Assembly (NCBI GenBank): GCA_036877525.1
Contig: JAZGTH010000015.1
Location: 8,207,001 to 8,271,000 of the forward strand
Length of the DNA: 64,000 nt
Direction of reading: 5' to 3'
Source of the DNA: Chromobotia macracanthus
Lineage: Eukaryota; Chordata; Actinopteri; Cypriniformes; Botiidae
The translations under genes and the position numbers were made by a program. The notes below the pieces were generated by a model, which did no database searches, was not told the origin of the DNA, and saw only the letters and a program-made list of their open reading frames with translations. Shown piece after piece: positions 35,768 through 47,890 of this stretch (its first letter is position 1; every line of letters starts with the position of its first letter).

Positions 35768-38064
35768 GTAAGACCAGCACAACCAAAACACTTTTGAAGT
35801 TAGCCTGCCCAAGCCATAGGATTAAAATGCAGGGAACTACTTGTCTACTAATGCTTTCCATCGCAGCAGGAACGCAATAGGGTAAATACATCGGCGCAGA
35901 AGCAAGTGCATCATATGGATTCAGCACACCGGACGATCATGATTTAATAGTGTCCGATGACATAGCCATCAATAAGTGTGGCGGAAATCGTGTTTGCGTT
36001 TTTAGAAATTGTTTGAATCATGAAGTCTTTGCAAAAGTGCAATTGCTCACGCAATTTGTTTTCGTCGGAAAGTTCTTCTGTTTTCGTTTGCTAGATTGCC
36101 CGCGATTATGTTTAATAATCGCTGTGTTATATATTATTGTGGGTAGTTTGCGTCATCAACCTGCACCTCTGCTGAGTCTACGGATCCGTAGGTTTCAGTA
36201 ATAAAGGGAGTTCGCTCAATAACTGGATGGCGTTCAACTACGTGTATACACATGCACATATACGCGTAATTGTGTACAGACGCTCTTACAGCGTACTCTA
36301 CTGACACTGTTTCATTGTTCAGATGTTGTGCGCTGTGCTTTTCATTTGTGCATACACCGATCTCAGCGCGATGCGTGGAGATCCCCATGTGTACTTGTAC
36401 TGTATGGTCATTGCGACAGTCAATAGAGGAGCGCATTTACCTGTCATCGTGGATTTGCGGAATCCAGGGCTCCTCTGCGCAGGGGTTAGTTGTCCCATAG
36501 CAGTATCACACTGCTGTCTGCAGCAAATCCCAACACGGGCAGCGTATTTCATGCTTGCCATCGCATGTTATGTGCATCTGCTGTTGTCTTGGGATTTGGA
36601 TTACAAGAGTGTCTTGAAAATTCTAGCTGGTCGTTTAATTCTTCTTCAGGCTGTGCCATCTGTTTGCAAAACGAGGCCTAAATTAACAATTATTAAGCAG
36701 CATACGCTTAAAAAAGTACGGAAGAACGAAAAAACGCACGGCGCCTCAATTCACTTGCGCTCCATATTTATTTGAAATTTATGGAAACTGACGATATTAG
36801 TATATATATATATCTCGTTGATATTCTAAAAGCATTCATCGATTGAAATTCAATAGATGTTTGTGGTCTGAGCTAGTTTCTGGGTTTGTGTGTCTATAGT
36901 CTAATAGTAAAAGACTATTTGTTTTACATGGTCTAAGAAGAAGTGCGTTTGTAATGTTTGTTTAAGCATCTGGAACTAAAGATGTTTATGCAGTTTTCTG
37001 TACACAGTCATACTTTGTAATATTATTGTATGTGGTTATGACATTTGTTAGAGAGTATGGGGAATTTTGGTGTGTGTTCAAGGGTATGTGTGTGTGTGTG
37101 CATTGTTCAAATTGTAGAACTGGCTGTACATTTAGATCTTCGAGGTCAAGAGAGAGCTATGGAGATGACTGTCATTAATCTCTCCAGTGACAAGAGGTGA
37201 GAGCTGAGGAAAGAAGAGGGGTGAGAGAGAGGAGGAGGGAGGTGGAGAGGAGGAAGACAGCTGAACTGATTATCACACTCCTTCATCATGTAAATCAATA
37301 GAGACTTTTGATCCAGATCCACACCTATTCATTCCTGCTACCACAAAAAACTAATTTACCTGTGGGGTGGCAAAAAAAAAAAAACAGCGAGGAAGAGCGA
37401 TGTGGTTGAGATGAGTTGATTTTTATATACCAACTAAAGCAGACTGAAAAAGAGATAGGAGGGAGAAATAGAGTATAAATAGAAAGTAAATATGGGGCGG
37501 GGAGTGATATTGAAGATGAGACATAATGAAACTACTGGATCTTTCAGAGAGATGAAAAAGATATTGAGTAGAAGGTGTGTGGCTGTGCCTGTCACATTTT
37601 GCCTACAAAATTACATAATATATAAAAATACCTTAGTGAAAACTGAAAAATGCAGAAATGTAGGGTTAGGCACAGTGTAGGTGGATAGAAAATATTATTA
37701 TAAGAACAACAGAAGTCAGTGAACAGTATCCACCATGATAGAAAAACAAACATGTTTAGAGACTAGACACAAAAACCGACAACCATGTTTTAAAACATGA
37801 TATTGTCATCATGGTTTATGTGAGGGTTAGAGGATGGAAAATGTCATTTTTCCTAGTAACAATGACAGTGGATAAGATCTCACTAATATAATGCAACAAA
37901 CCTTTGTGTGTGTATGTGTGTGTGTAAAGTCTCTAATCTTACCATAACAAATTCAGAATGCGCTGGGAGCAGTGACAGTGTGTGTGTCCCCTGGGCATAA
38001 GCCTGCAGCCTCATGTTGTGTGTTCCATCTGAGCCCCTTTTCCTCTGTTTGTTGCTCTCTCATT

Positions 38065-38066
<2 letters not shown>

Positions 38067-38134
<68 letters not shown>

Positions 38135-38140
38135 CCTCCC
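38067..38140. repeat. (CT)n microsatellite
   Basis: About 32 uninterrupted CT units followed by a short CCCT run. The Arg-Glu repeat frames on the other strand are artefacts of it. Confidence 0.95.
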
Positions 38141-40591
38141 TCTATCTTCTCTTGCTTTCTCTCTGCCTCTCTGTATATAGCCTTTTTTGCAGGGCTTTGT
38201 GACTGACACACATGAACAGATGCAGTAAATAGCTGCAACTGCGCCAGTGGCATTCCGCATGCTGCATTCTGCGTCCGTCCTCTCCAATCACTACTGCTAT
38301 CATTAGGCCTGAACAGTTAAACAGTTAATAATCTCTGTTTATTTGATGGCAAGCAATATGAGAGTTGTTCGTTTGAATCTGTTTTCATCATTTGTTGGGA
38401 CTCTGTCAATGTTGCTTCTGCTGAAGGGCCAAATTTCCTCCTAATTGGAACCACACTGCAAAAATGGTAGTGCAGTTTAAGAAAATGTATATGGATCTTT
38501 CCTTTTTATTCAAATAGAAAGCAATTTTATATTACCATTATAGTAGTTGTCTTATTATACAGCTTTCTGTGGTTAAAGGTTAAGAACAGCTTTTGTTTAG
38601 CTATACAAGAAATACAGAGGCATGCTGTGATGCTTTGATTTATTAATCTTATTTGTAAAGCAAGAAGACTTTTGGCCAGCTTCTGTAAAATCACAGATAG
38701 CCTCAGTCCAGGGATTCCCACAAATGTATAATTTAATGCAAAAACGGAAGAGCTCTGCTGCATTTTTAGGTGGTTTTTCTGCATCATAAAGGTAGAAGCT
38801 ATAGGATTAACTTTTTAATACTTCTATTGCATGAAATGCTGAAATTGGTATTTTGAATTGACACTTTGTTCTGTAATGCCACAAGGAACCTTTCTCCTAA
38901 GCTAAGGTTTATCCTTTGATTCCAGCCTATAGTTGTGTAATTCCCCATGTAAAATAAAAAAATGTTGACATTTAATTTAAGTAGAAGCACCTCCTACCAG
39001 TGTGCTGAAAAAATACATATGGTAAAGCCTTTGGGTTGCTTCCTATTTTTACTTGAATTTCACAGTAAATGCTAAATCCAGGCACATGCATTTAGAAAAA
39101 CACATAGAGGCAGAACAGGCGGCAGACTGTTATATAGCTGCCTGGCTTTCTCATATCACTTTAATACACTACATACTTTATAAAGCTATATAAACAGATG
39201 TTCCTTTAGAGACATAGATCCTACCATTACATCCCAGAAGATCGAAACTGAGTTCTTCTGCTTAGATCTTAAAATTGCCTCTCCTACTTGAAGAGTCTTA
39301 AGTGTCCTGAAATTTACGAACGTGTTCGGCATGCTTTTGACAAAAGATAAGTGCAGAAATATGCCTATTTCAAAAGGGTTTCAATGGATTCATCACTGTT
39401 TTTTGGCATCGTCATTATGCAGGCTGGGTTTGTCGCAGGTGGTGTGTCTCACTAACTGTATTTCATCGTAATTATCTCCAATCTGATTCAACTGATTAGA
39501 CACTACTTTAATTTTCTTGTATGTTCTCATTGCCTGCCCGCGGTCACCCACATTAGACACGATTCTTTATGTTTCATTTCAGAGCTTAAGTGCTTTAGTA
39601 ATAGATGGCTTCTTCAGGACTATGCTGTTTGAAATGACAGACAAGATGAATCACATGCTGCTTGGTTATGTCACATACAGATGTTATTAAGACCAGCAGC
39701 ACTGTGCAGCTATAATTAAACTGAAACTTTTTCATGTCTTCCAAAAGAACGTCTGGACCATTATTCTAATGAAACACTCAGAAAGGTGCATCCATTAAAT
39801 AACCTTATTTTTCAGGGTTATCACTCTTAGGCTTTTTCTGCAGTTTGCTTTGAGTCGTGGCTCTTTCATTGTGGGAATTTAAGCACTTGTACTTTGTATG
39901 TGAATTATTGAAATGTGCCTATTTATACTGGACCTGATTTTGTCTGTGTCGCCTATGAGACTGAGAAACCTTGCCAGACGCAAGCTGTCAATAATTCAGC
40001 TTCGAACTTTCATGGCTGTGAAGTGCAGACTAATTCACATCTAATTTTTCTTCCTCTTGTCCTGTGAGATGTCTGAGTGGCAGATTTGCTGTCTGTGGCT
40101 TGACTACATCTTTCTTAGTGTTAAGAATCAGACTTCAGAATAGCGATGCATTATTTCTAAGCCTTTTTATCTCACAGCTTAAGATCCAAATAGAAATTGT
40201 CATCAGTCTGAAATTTGGCTTTATTTTCTAATGAATACTGAGATACATGGTAGTTTAATAGCTCTCCAGCAATATCCTTAAATCATGAGAAAACTTTCTA
40301 TTTGGCTGTCTTTTTTGATATTATCTGAGCAATGGTGATCCTTCAGTTCTGCTCTCTTTTAAACCAGAAAAATCAACATTTGAAACACTTATGAGAAAGA
40401 GTCTTGGCGCTATAGAGAGTGAAAAAATCAAACACTAGTTTCTAGGAGATGAAAAGCGAGGTGAAGAAGAAACCCAGACATAAGTGAGTGTTGTAGTTGA
40501 TTGCCACAGAGGTGAACATTCCTCTGTATAGAAGACAGTGTTGCCATGACTTTGCAAACTCTCTGCCTTGTGCTTGTTTAACAACTCCGTA

Positions 40592-40651
40592 ACTCTCTCT
40601 CTCTCTCTCTCGCTCTCTCTTTCTCGCTCTCTCTCTCTCTTCTCTCTCTCT
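40592..40651. repeat. Interrupted (CT)n microsatellite
   Basis: CT units broken by CG, TT and TCTT. Confidence 0.9.
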
Positions 40652-41336
40652 TAATTCCTTTGCCTCATCCCTCAACCTGTATCCAAGACTCCCATCGAAA
40701 CTCTGTTCCATGCCCACATGTGGTAAAGGTCCCAGGCTTTTGTGGTAATTACAGGAGTGTGAGTGCCACTAAAGCCCTCACTAGGTTTGATTGGATGAAG
40801 GGCCCATTAGAACTAAAATGGGCCCCGGCTCCAGATGGAGTGTGTGTGAAAGGCGTTGTGGCTTCTTAAGAGGGGTACTAATGCTGCCTGCACCGATTAC
40901 ATTATGTGGAGAGCGTGGAGGTGATAATGAGGCTCTGGACGAACACAGAGTACAAGAGTGAGCAGCCCTTCCTCAGGACAGGTATGTGTGACACGTGTCG
41001 GCCTGCCCAGAGCACATCCTCAGGAAGAGGAGAGAAACTGAAAAATGGGAGTGGATTTAGTCACTCATTTTCCTTACTTAATATTTAACAGTTTTATTTA
41101 GAAATGCTAAAGCTAAACGACTGCATACGAGCCTTAGAAGTTGTTACTATGGTAACTGTGACTTCTGCCAAAATAAGTTTTGTTTCTTTTATTTTATTAA
41201 TTAATAAGGACCAAATGTCCAGATGACCATGGCGACCTTCACCACTGCAGGTAAACAGTTGAATCAGTCCTTGTTCTTCGTAATTGCATAAAACAGTGGC
41301 CAGAACACTCCTTAGTTTTCCTTTCATCAATGGGAC

Positions 41337-41420
41337 AAAGTCATTTAGGTTGGGAACATGAGGGTTAGTAAGTAATGACAGAGTTTTCATTGTGTGGTGA
41401 ACTGTCTCTTTAAAGGAAGA
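41337..41420 (+). mobile_element. Fragment of the same dispersed repeat type seen at 23317
   Basis: 'aggttgggaacatgagggttagtaagtaatgacagagttttcat' followed by 'gtggtgaactgtctcttta' fits the common fish pattern 'catgagggtgagtaaatgatgacagaattttcat..gggtgaactatcccttta'. Confidence 0.55.
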
Positions 41421-42439
41421 GAGCGTGAAGGTCTCGGCACCTACACTACACAGTTCAATGGGCTGTAAAAAAGAGCAGAATGGGAAGTGTAAAAGGTTTG
41501 GATGCACTGGACCCTATTTAAGAGAGAGAAGAGTGACTGTTAGAGGAGGAAAAACAAATAAATGAGCATTTGAGGGATCTCAGTGAAAAAGAGCAACAGC
41601 AGAGCGCAGGTTAAAAGAGTCTGTATCCGGTGAGAAGATTAAAGACTGTTGAGCAGAAAGAGTCTAGAACAATGTGAAAGAGAGAGAGAAGAAGGAAAAC
41701 AAACAAAGTGGAAACTAGAAGTTCTGTACTGTAGTTGACTGCCGCAAACAAAAACACGGCAGCACCACAAAGTGGGAACAAATGATCAATAAGGACATTT
41801 TACTGCAAGCCACCCACCCATCTGGAGCTGAGTGGCAGGTCGGGGGGGATGACGTTTACACACAAACACAATCACACTTCCCTCCCAGTCGTATGCTCTC
41901 ACTGATATGCCCACTAGAGCGCTCAGAAGCATGCTGGTAAATGAGAAGTGCTACTTGGGTATCAGAAGAGGACCTGATTGAAAACCATCAGATAACAAGT
42001 GACTTAAAAGCATTCACACATAAACAATAGTAATTGGTTTCTTTTTCACTCTCACTCTTATCCGCACCGCTGTTGTGGGTCAGAGATCATATTCAGAGAA
42101 ACACAGACAGTCAGTTAATAGAGCTCCCACAGAGGAAACACCAAACTTAATTAAAACAGTTTAGTTATGCATTCTGTCATAATGACTGTCTGGTGATTGG
42201 CTGATGTGAGATGTTAGTTTGATAAGCAATTCAAATCTGGATCACAAAGAGTTTTACATGTAGCCAGTGGCAATATCCAACACTACAGCATCCACCCAGC
42301 AACAAACCCTTTCCAACATTATAAAAACAAAAGTGGGCATAAGCCTTTTGATCTTAGCTAATTAGTAGGTGGTAAATAAATCTTCATTAGCCATAATGAA
42401 TTTACACCACAAAACAACAAACATCAAAAAGTTGCAGTT

Positions 42440-42960
42440 AATACCACAATTAAAATCTCAAAGCATGGCTGGAGGACGGGGCAGCGCTAACGATTACACG
42501 CTTGTCATGTTGTTTGGACTTCTTATTGTTTGGTAAAATCCACAGCAGAGACTGTGAGGTCATCCTGTTGTTTGGGTGATATGGAGAGTTTGTCCTTCCA
42601 AGGCTGGCAGGCGGAATTGGCCCCGGGCTCCAATAGCAGGAGATTACTCTCTCGAACAATGGATTACGTTTCCAAGATTGTCTCGGTTCAAGGGGCGGTG
42701 CGAGACATCCCGGACCGCCAACCTTGAGGATTGGTGATTGCGGGAACTCAACTCCGGGGAGATCTTATGGGAATGGGAAAAAGAAGACACATAATAAGTA
42801 GTGCTGGGGTTTTAGCAAATGCAGGCGTGACTGCGGTCGTACAGGAGATTTGGAAGTCGTGTTTTTCGTACCCCTGAGACCATACCTGGAGCACTCAACA
42901 GTCTCTCAGCTCATCTGAAAGAGAAATAATGTTATCGTCTCTCGCACGTCGGTAGGATGA
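42440..42960. promoter_or_regulatory. CpG-richer patch in the long intron, candidate regulatory element
   Basis: Against an AT-rich background this stretch holds many CpG sites (for example around 42480-42500, 42670-42725 and 42820-42880) and GGGGCGG at 42692-42698. It could be an alternative promoter or an enhancer. No exon is supported in it. Confidence 0.3.
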
Positions 42961-45900
42961 CTCAGGTCCCCTCTGCCTTGGCGGTAATCATATTGCTGTG
43001 CAAACTATTATATTAACCATAATTTTTGTTGCAAACACGAATTTGTGAGATTCGTTTTTTAAGTGAGACTGTGACACCTCAGGGAAGAGAGAAAGCACTT
43101 TAATTACCCATGATTCTCCTTAACCTTATCTGTGTTTTCAACTAATGAAGCTCTGAGGAACACAACACCATGCTAAAGGAAATTGTCTAATTAAAAAAAA
43201 GATTGCTTATATGCTCAAAGATGGATGGGAGCAGAAGACACACCGATTTATGTTTGTACATGGGCATGAAGAAAATTAAAGTTAACAGAAGCTTGGGTGA
43301 TTTAAAGGTCTTGTTGATGGCCCACAGGATGGCCTTGTTAATCATCACTTGTACACCCATAAACAGATGTGGTCACACAGTCGGGAGGTTTATCATGAGA
43401 CCTCGTCTTGAGCCATTTCTATAAATCTCTCTGAGCTTGCTGCAAATGGCAGTTTAAAATGCTTTTTGTTTCTCACCCGGGAGGAAAACTAAGGCTGCAG
43501 ATCTGACATCTATAGATTTTTTCGTATAAAGTGTTTCCTCAATATTCACTCCCTTCTTTCTCACTCTGTCTCTCTTTTGGCTTCTGCCCTCCTCTGTTTT
43601 ATCCATAACAGTCTCACACACCTCTGCACTCACATATACATATTCATGCTGGTAGTCCCTCATTTTTCCCTTGTGGGAGGTTATGATGTGGTGTCGTTAA
43701 GGTAAGAGAGGGTGATTTTTATAGTAGTGGCCGTGGGCTATGCTTTGTACTGTGTAGAGCCCCTGTTTGTGTGGTGTGTGTGTGTGTGTGCTTGCTTGTG
43801 CTCGACAGGTGCTCTGTAGCAGGGTACTCAGTCCAGGTGTCCAGATTTGATGCCTGTGGCTGTTCTGTGCTGATTTACATAAATGAAATCTGTTGTGCTT
43901 TTATCCCCCACATTCTCTCTCTCTTTAAAGACCTCATAAAATCAGAATTTGTGGCTTTGCTTGTTAGCTTTGAAGCCATCTATATGTTAGTGTTCTTGAC
44001 ATTTTATTTTGTTGCATTGTTAGCAGATAAAAGCTTTCGTTTCTCTTCCAGAAACAGGAACTAAAATATTAATGACTTATCCTGCACTACACAGATTGTG
44101 TCCAATCAAATGCTCTAGAATATGAATATACACCTGCATTGACCTGAAAGTAGCAAATCATTATTCCTGGCTATTACGCAGCTAAATACTATTGGCCATT
44201 CAAGGGGCGGAGCCTAACCCAGACTTCCTTCTGAAAAGGAAATACATCAGCTCTACAAAGCTATTGCTCGTTTCTGTCCTTAATAGTCTTTCTCTCTTTG
44301 GCACTTTCTTTAACTTCCTTCACCCCCCCCCCAAACTCTCTCTTGGCCTGCTGAAGTGTGCAGTTTGCATCTGTGCAGTATTGCATTTTTCTTATAGCAG
44401 ATCTTTCTTACATTTCTATTTTCGCCATTGACATTTACTTTTTCTATTCCTCATTTAATCTTTCCCCTTCCTTTTTCATACTTTCTGTCACTGCCTTTTT
44501 TATCAACCACAAACTTTCCTCACTTTGCAAAGTTTCCCCGTTCCTCACTCATGTCCTTGTTTTTTGTCCCTCTGAATTTGAAGACATCGCACAGTTTGGC
44601 TGATGTCCACCGGGAGCTGTTGAAACCCAGCAGTAGGACGGTTAATCCTATTTACTTACATTAATTTTTAATTTTTTCATCTCTCTGCATTATCCCAATG
44701 CTGAGGAGTCTAAAGCAGACACATCTCTTTCTATCGCTCACTTTCCTTCTCTTTTCCTGCAATTTATTTCATTTCCCGCAAGCCTAGTTTATCTATTATA
44801 TATTGCTTTTTATTTCTCTAGAAGGCGAGATCACATAAAGGTTTATGTGCATATCAGGGACTAGCAGAGCACTGGGTCTGTATGGGTTTGTGGGTAATAT
44901 GGGCGCTAGTGGTCATTGGCAGTACATGTGGCAGTAGTGTGCAGCTCACATGTCATTATCATTCCAGATGCATCTCCCAACATGCTCTGGTCACTCATGC
45001 GTGCCCACATACCCATTTAGGCTCATTTACGCACTCACTTCCAGAGCACTGAGTGCACAGCAGCACAGGATGAATATATTAAAGATATTTGCCTCTGCCA
45101 GTCTTGTAAAGGAATGTTGACAAGAGGTGCTGCAGTTTGTCAAGGATTCACCCGCCAGCGATACCTTAAATACTTAACAAATGTATTTATACACATTAAA
45201 GTGGGTCGAGTCATGCTCTGTCAAGCCAGGTAAAGTTTTTATTTTCTTGAAGACCAGGGTCAGAAATTAGCTTTTGAGTTTTGAATTTACAGCCGTTATT
45301 CTTTCTAGAGTTAGATTTCAGTTGATTTATTTGAAGTATTTGACATAAATAAATGGCAAGTGCTGTGATTTTAAAATAAATATGCCCTTAATAGTGTAAA
45401 AATGGATCTGTAAATCAGTATGAGGGGTAAATGTTGCTCAGTTGTCTGACAGGGTTAAAGATATATATGTACATGCTTCACAAAGTGCTTTACAAGAGGA
45501 TAAACAGAACAATATAAACCACAGTTCTCCAGTAAAACAGTTTGCAATCTAAAACTAAAAAAGCGAAAACCCTTATCCCCTTGTGAAATATCCCAGCCGA
45601 GCAAAACCATCCAGGCCTTCTGTCAAGTATATTGCTATAGTGACTAACAATGACATACATATGCATAAATATATGCACACATATTCTTAGGTACTTCAGG
45701 CAGGTCTGGACTAGCTGACACATGCTCAAAATTGCAAGCTGGAGTGACTGGAACTAACCCTGAATTTGTTTTTACAGGGCTTTTCTAAAGCACACAGGGG
45801 TATGTTCAAAGCAGGCCGTAGATTTGACTCTCGTGTTTCATAAAGTTTTATGAAGTCATCTGCTAGTTTAAATACACTTTCACTTGCACATAATAATCCC

Positions 45901-46379
45901 CCCACCCCCCCAAACCCACACACAGTCAAACTTTTATGCCTTATGATGGCATGTTAGTCCAAGAGGCCTGAAGTACATCACACACTCCCACGGCCCACAT
46001 GCTGCACACACACTAACACACTTCCATGCTGTTATACTCTTGGCTATGGTAAGTCATGGTTCCATTAGGAGGTTTAACACTAGCCACAGGGTTTTTTAGT
46101 TCTTAGTCCTGCCCACTCCCACCATATCCCTCCATCTTTAATTCAACATCTCGCCCCTTTACACCTACCTTCAACCTCATGCATTTCTGTCTCTCTCTCC
46201 CATTCCCTCTCTCTCTGTCTTAGGGCTAAATTGCATCCTTTTGTACCTCACCAACCCCTTCTTTCAGACAAGACAGTTGGCAGAGAGTGAAAATGGGACG
46301 AAAAGTAGAAAAAAATTAAATGTGTATTCATCTATGAATAAGGGGGCATAACAGAAAGCCGCTGAAATACGTCTTCTGG

Positions 46380-46830
46380 CTTTGAATTAATCCTATTGAT
46401 TATACTGCAGAAATCTGGGTTGTGACACAGTTGTTATTGCTCTGCAATATTAATAAAAGCCTAAGACGAAGAAAAGAAGGCAGAAAATATGGAGGGAGAG
46501 AATCAATGATGAGGCTCATGAGGTAATTAAAAGCAGCGATGGACAGCCATTGAAAGACTTTATTAGTAGCTCTCGGTAAAATTACTATGATTATACAAAC
46601 AGCTCTACTAACACAGGGCTTTGTTTAGGGAGTAATTGCCCCTGCAATGGATTCGGTTCTCAATAATGTTGTTTTTTTGTGAGACATGGGAAACAAAAAG
46701 AACAGAGAAGGGGGAAATGAATGCAAAGGCCAACTTTTCTCAATGCCCTGCTGTCAATATCAGAATTAATTGCTTAATCGCTTTCCGCACAGCAAATGTA
46801 CTTTCATGTTCTCAATTACATGCTGTATTC
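46380..46830. other. Candidate conserved non-coding element
   Basis: AT-rich but complex sequence with several homeodomain-type TAATT cores (GGTAATTAAA near 46522, GAATTAATTGC near 46762) and no low-complexity runs. This style is common in vertebrate conserved non-coding elements. Conservation cannot be tested from this window. Confidence 0.25.
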
Positions 46831-46865
46831 ATGAAGATGTCTAGAAAGATCGACTTGTTGGAGGT

Positions 46866-46960
46866 GTAACCTAGCAGTTAGCGTACAGGCTCTGAGATCT
46901 CCAGCTGTTTTCAGGATGTTGTTTAAATTCACAGGGCCCTGGAAAAATGTTTACAGGTCA
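46866..46960 (+). mobile_element. Possible degraded tRNA-SINE fragment
   Basis: 'aacctagcagttagcgtacaggctct' resembles a tRNA head with an A box. A 'ttgtttaaattcacagg' segment about 45 bp on could be a decayed B box. The body is not clear. Confidence 0.3.
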
Positions 46961-47769
46961 CCCTGCTTTGCCCCGAGCCCTAATGAGTAGACTATACAAC
47001 AGAGCAGCATTTTTCATAGTGGTGTTTCTCAAAGACAAAGGGTGTTGGTGGACAATACCTAAATTGTTAGCAAAAATCTAGCTAAAAACCTTGAGAAAAA
47101 AAAGCCAAATATAAAGTCAAATCTGCATAAAATATGTTATCAGATATTAAATGATGACAATTACCATAACTATAAACTAAGGAAAACATGCCCAGAACAT
47201 ACACCGAACCCATGACTCAAACGCGTCTGATAGCAGACACTTTGGCATGCAGAAAAAGCAGCCTGCGTGTTTAATGATCCAGGTCTAATCATATCTAATA
47301 TAAACTCTCTGGATGATGATGATACCTTGTCGGAAACGAGATCGTGTGTTTAGCTGATGAGATGGGACGAGATGCCTGCACCCACTATGTGTGATGACAG
47401 GCAACAGGAGCGACACTGCGGTCAGAGTGAGTCATTACAAATTCTGTTTACTTAATTTAAATACTTAAAAATATAACACATACTTGTGTTTCCATTTCCA
47501 GCATACTCTTCTTGGATATTTGCTAATTAAGAGCGTCTGAACAGATCACACTCTACTGCATGCGTTAGAGTGAGAGACTAACACATCTCATTTAATGCAT
47601 TGTAGGGTACAGATGTGCTTGTAATGTATTATCCAGATAGAACTCTGAGAGGTTTTTTAGGTCGTTGTGTTCTGTTATAGGTGCATCTGCATGTTTTTTG
47701 CTGCATGTATCAGTTTAAACATTTTATATGTTATATTAAAGTCACACCAATTAAATAAAGTTGTTGTAC

Positions 47770-47890
47770 ACACTTAAAATAAAATAACATTAAATATATA
47801 ATGAAATATATATTAAATATATGAATATTAAATATATGGCATAAATAAAGGAAGCTTAAATTTAAACATTAAATTTAAATTTAAAGTTTT
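47770..47890. repeat. Local ATTAAATATAT repeat
   Basis: ATTAAATATAT recurs four times within 70 bp (about 47780-47836), followed by a palindromic AAATTTAAATTT stretch. Confidence 0.6.

Noticed and set aside
36323..36775. 150-codon open frame just inside the long intron
   Set aside because: No domain, no signal-like start context and no homology I can recognise. It lies in CpG-raised intron sequence, where long frames arise by chance.
38011..38287. Arg-Glu repeat proteins on the minus strand
   Set aside because: Translation of the (CT)n microsatellite.
40660..41088. Possible exon with donor-like GACAG/GTATGT near 40980
   Set aside because: The open frames give no Ig or other motif, and no acceptor with matching phase 1 could be paired to the signal-peptide exon.
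41094..41507. 137-codon frame on the minus strand
   Set aside because: It overlaps the dispersed repeat at 41337-41420 and reads through repeat sequence, so it is unlikely to be a gene.
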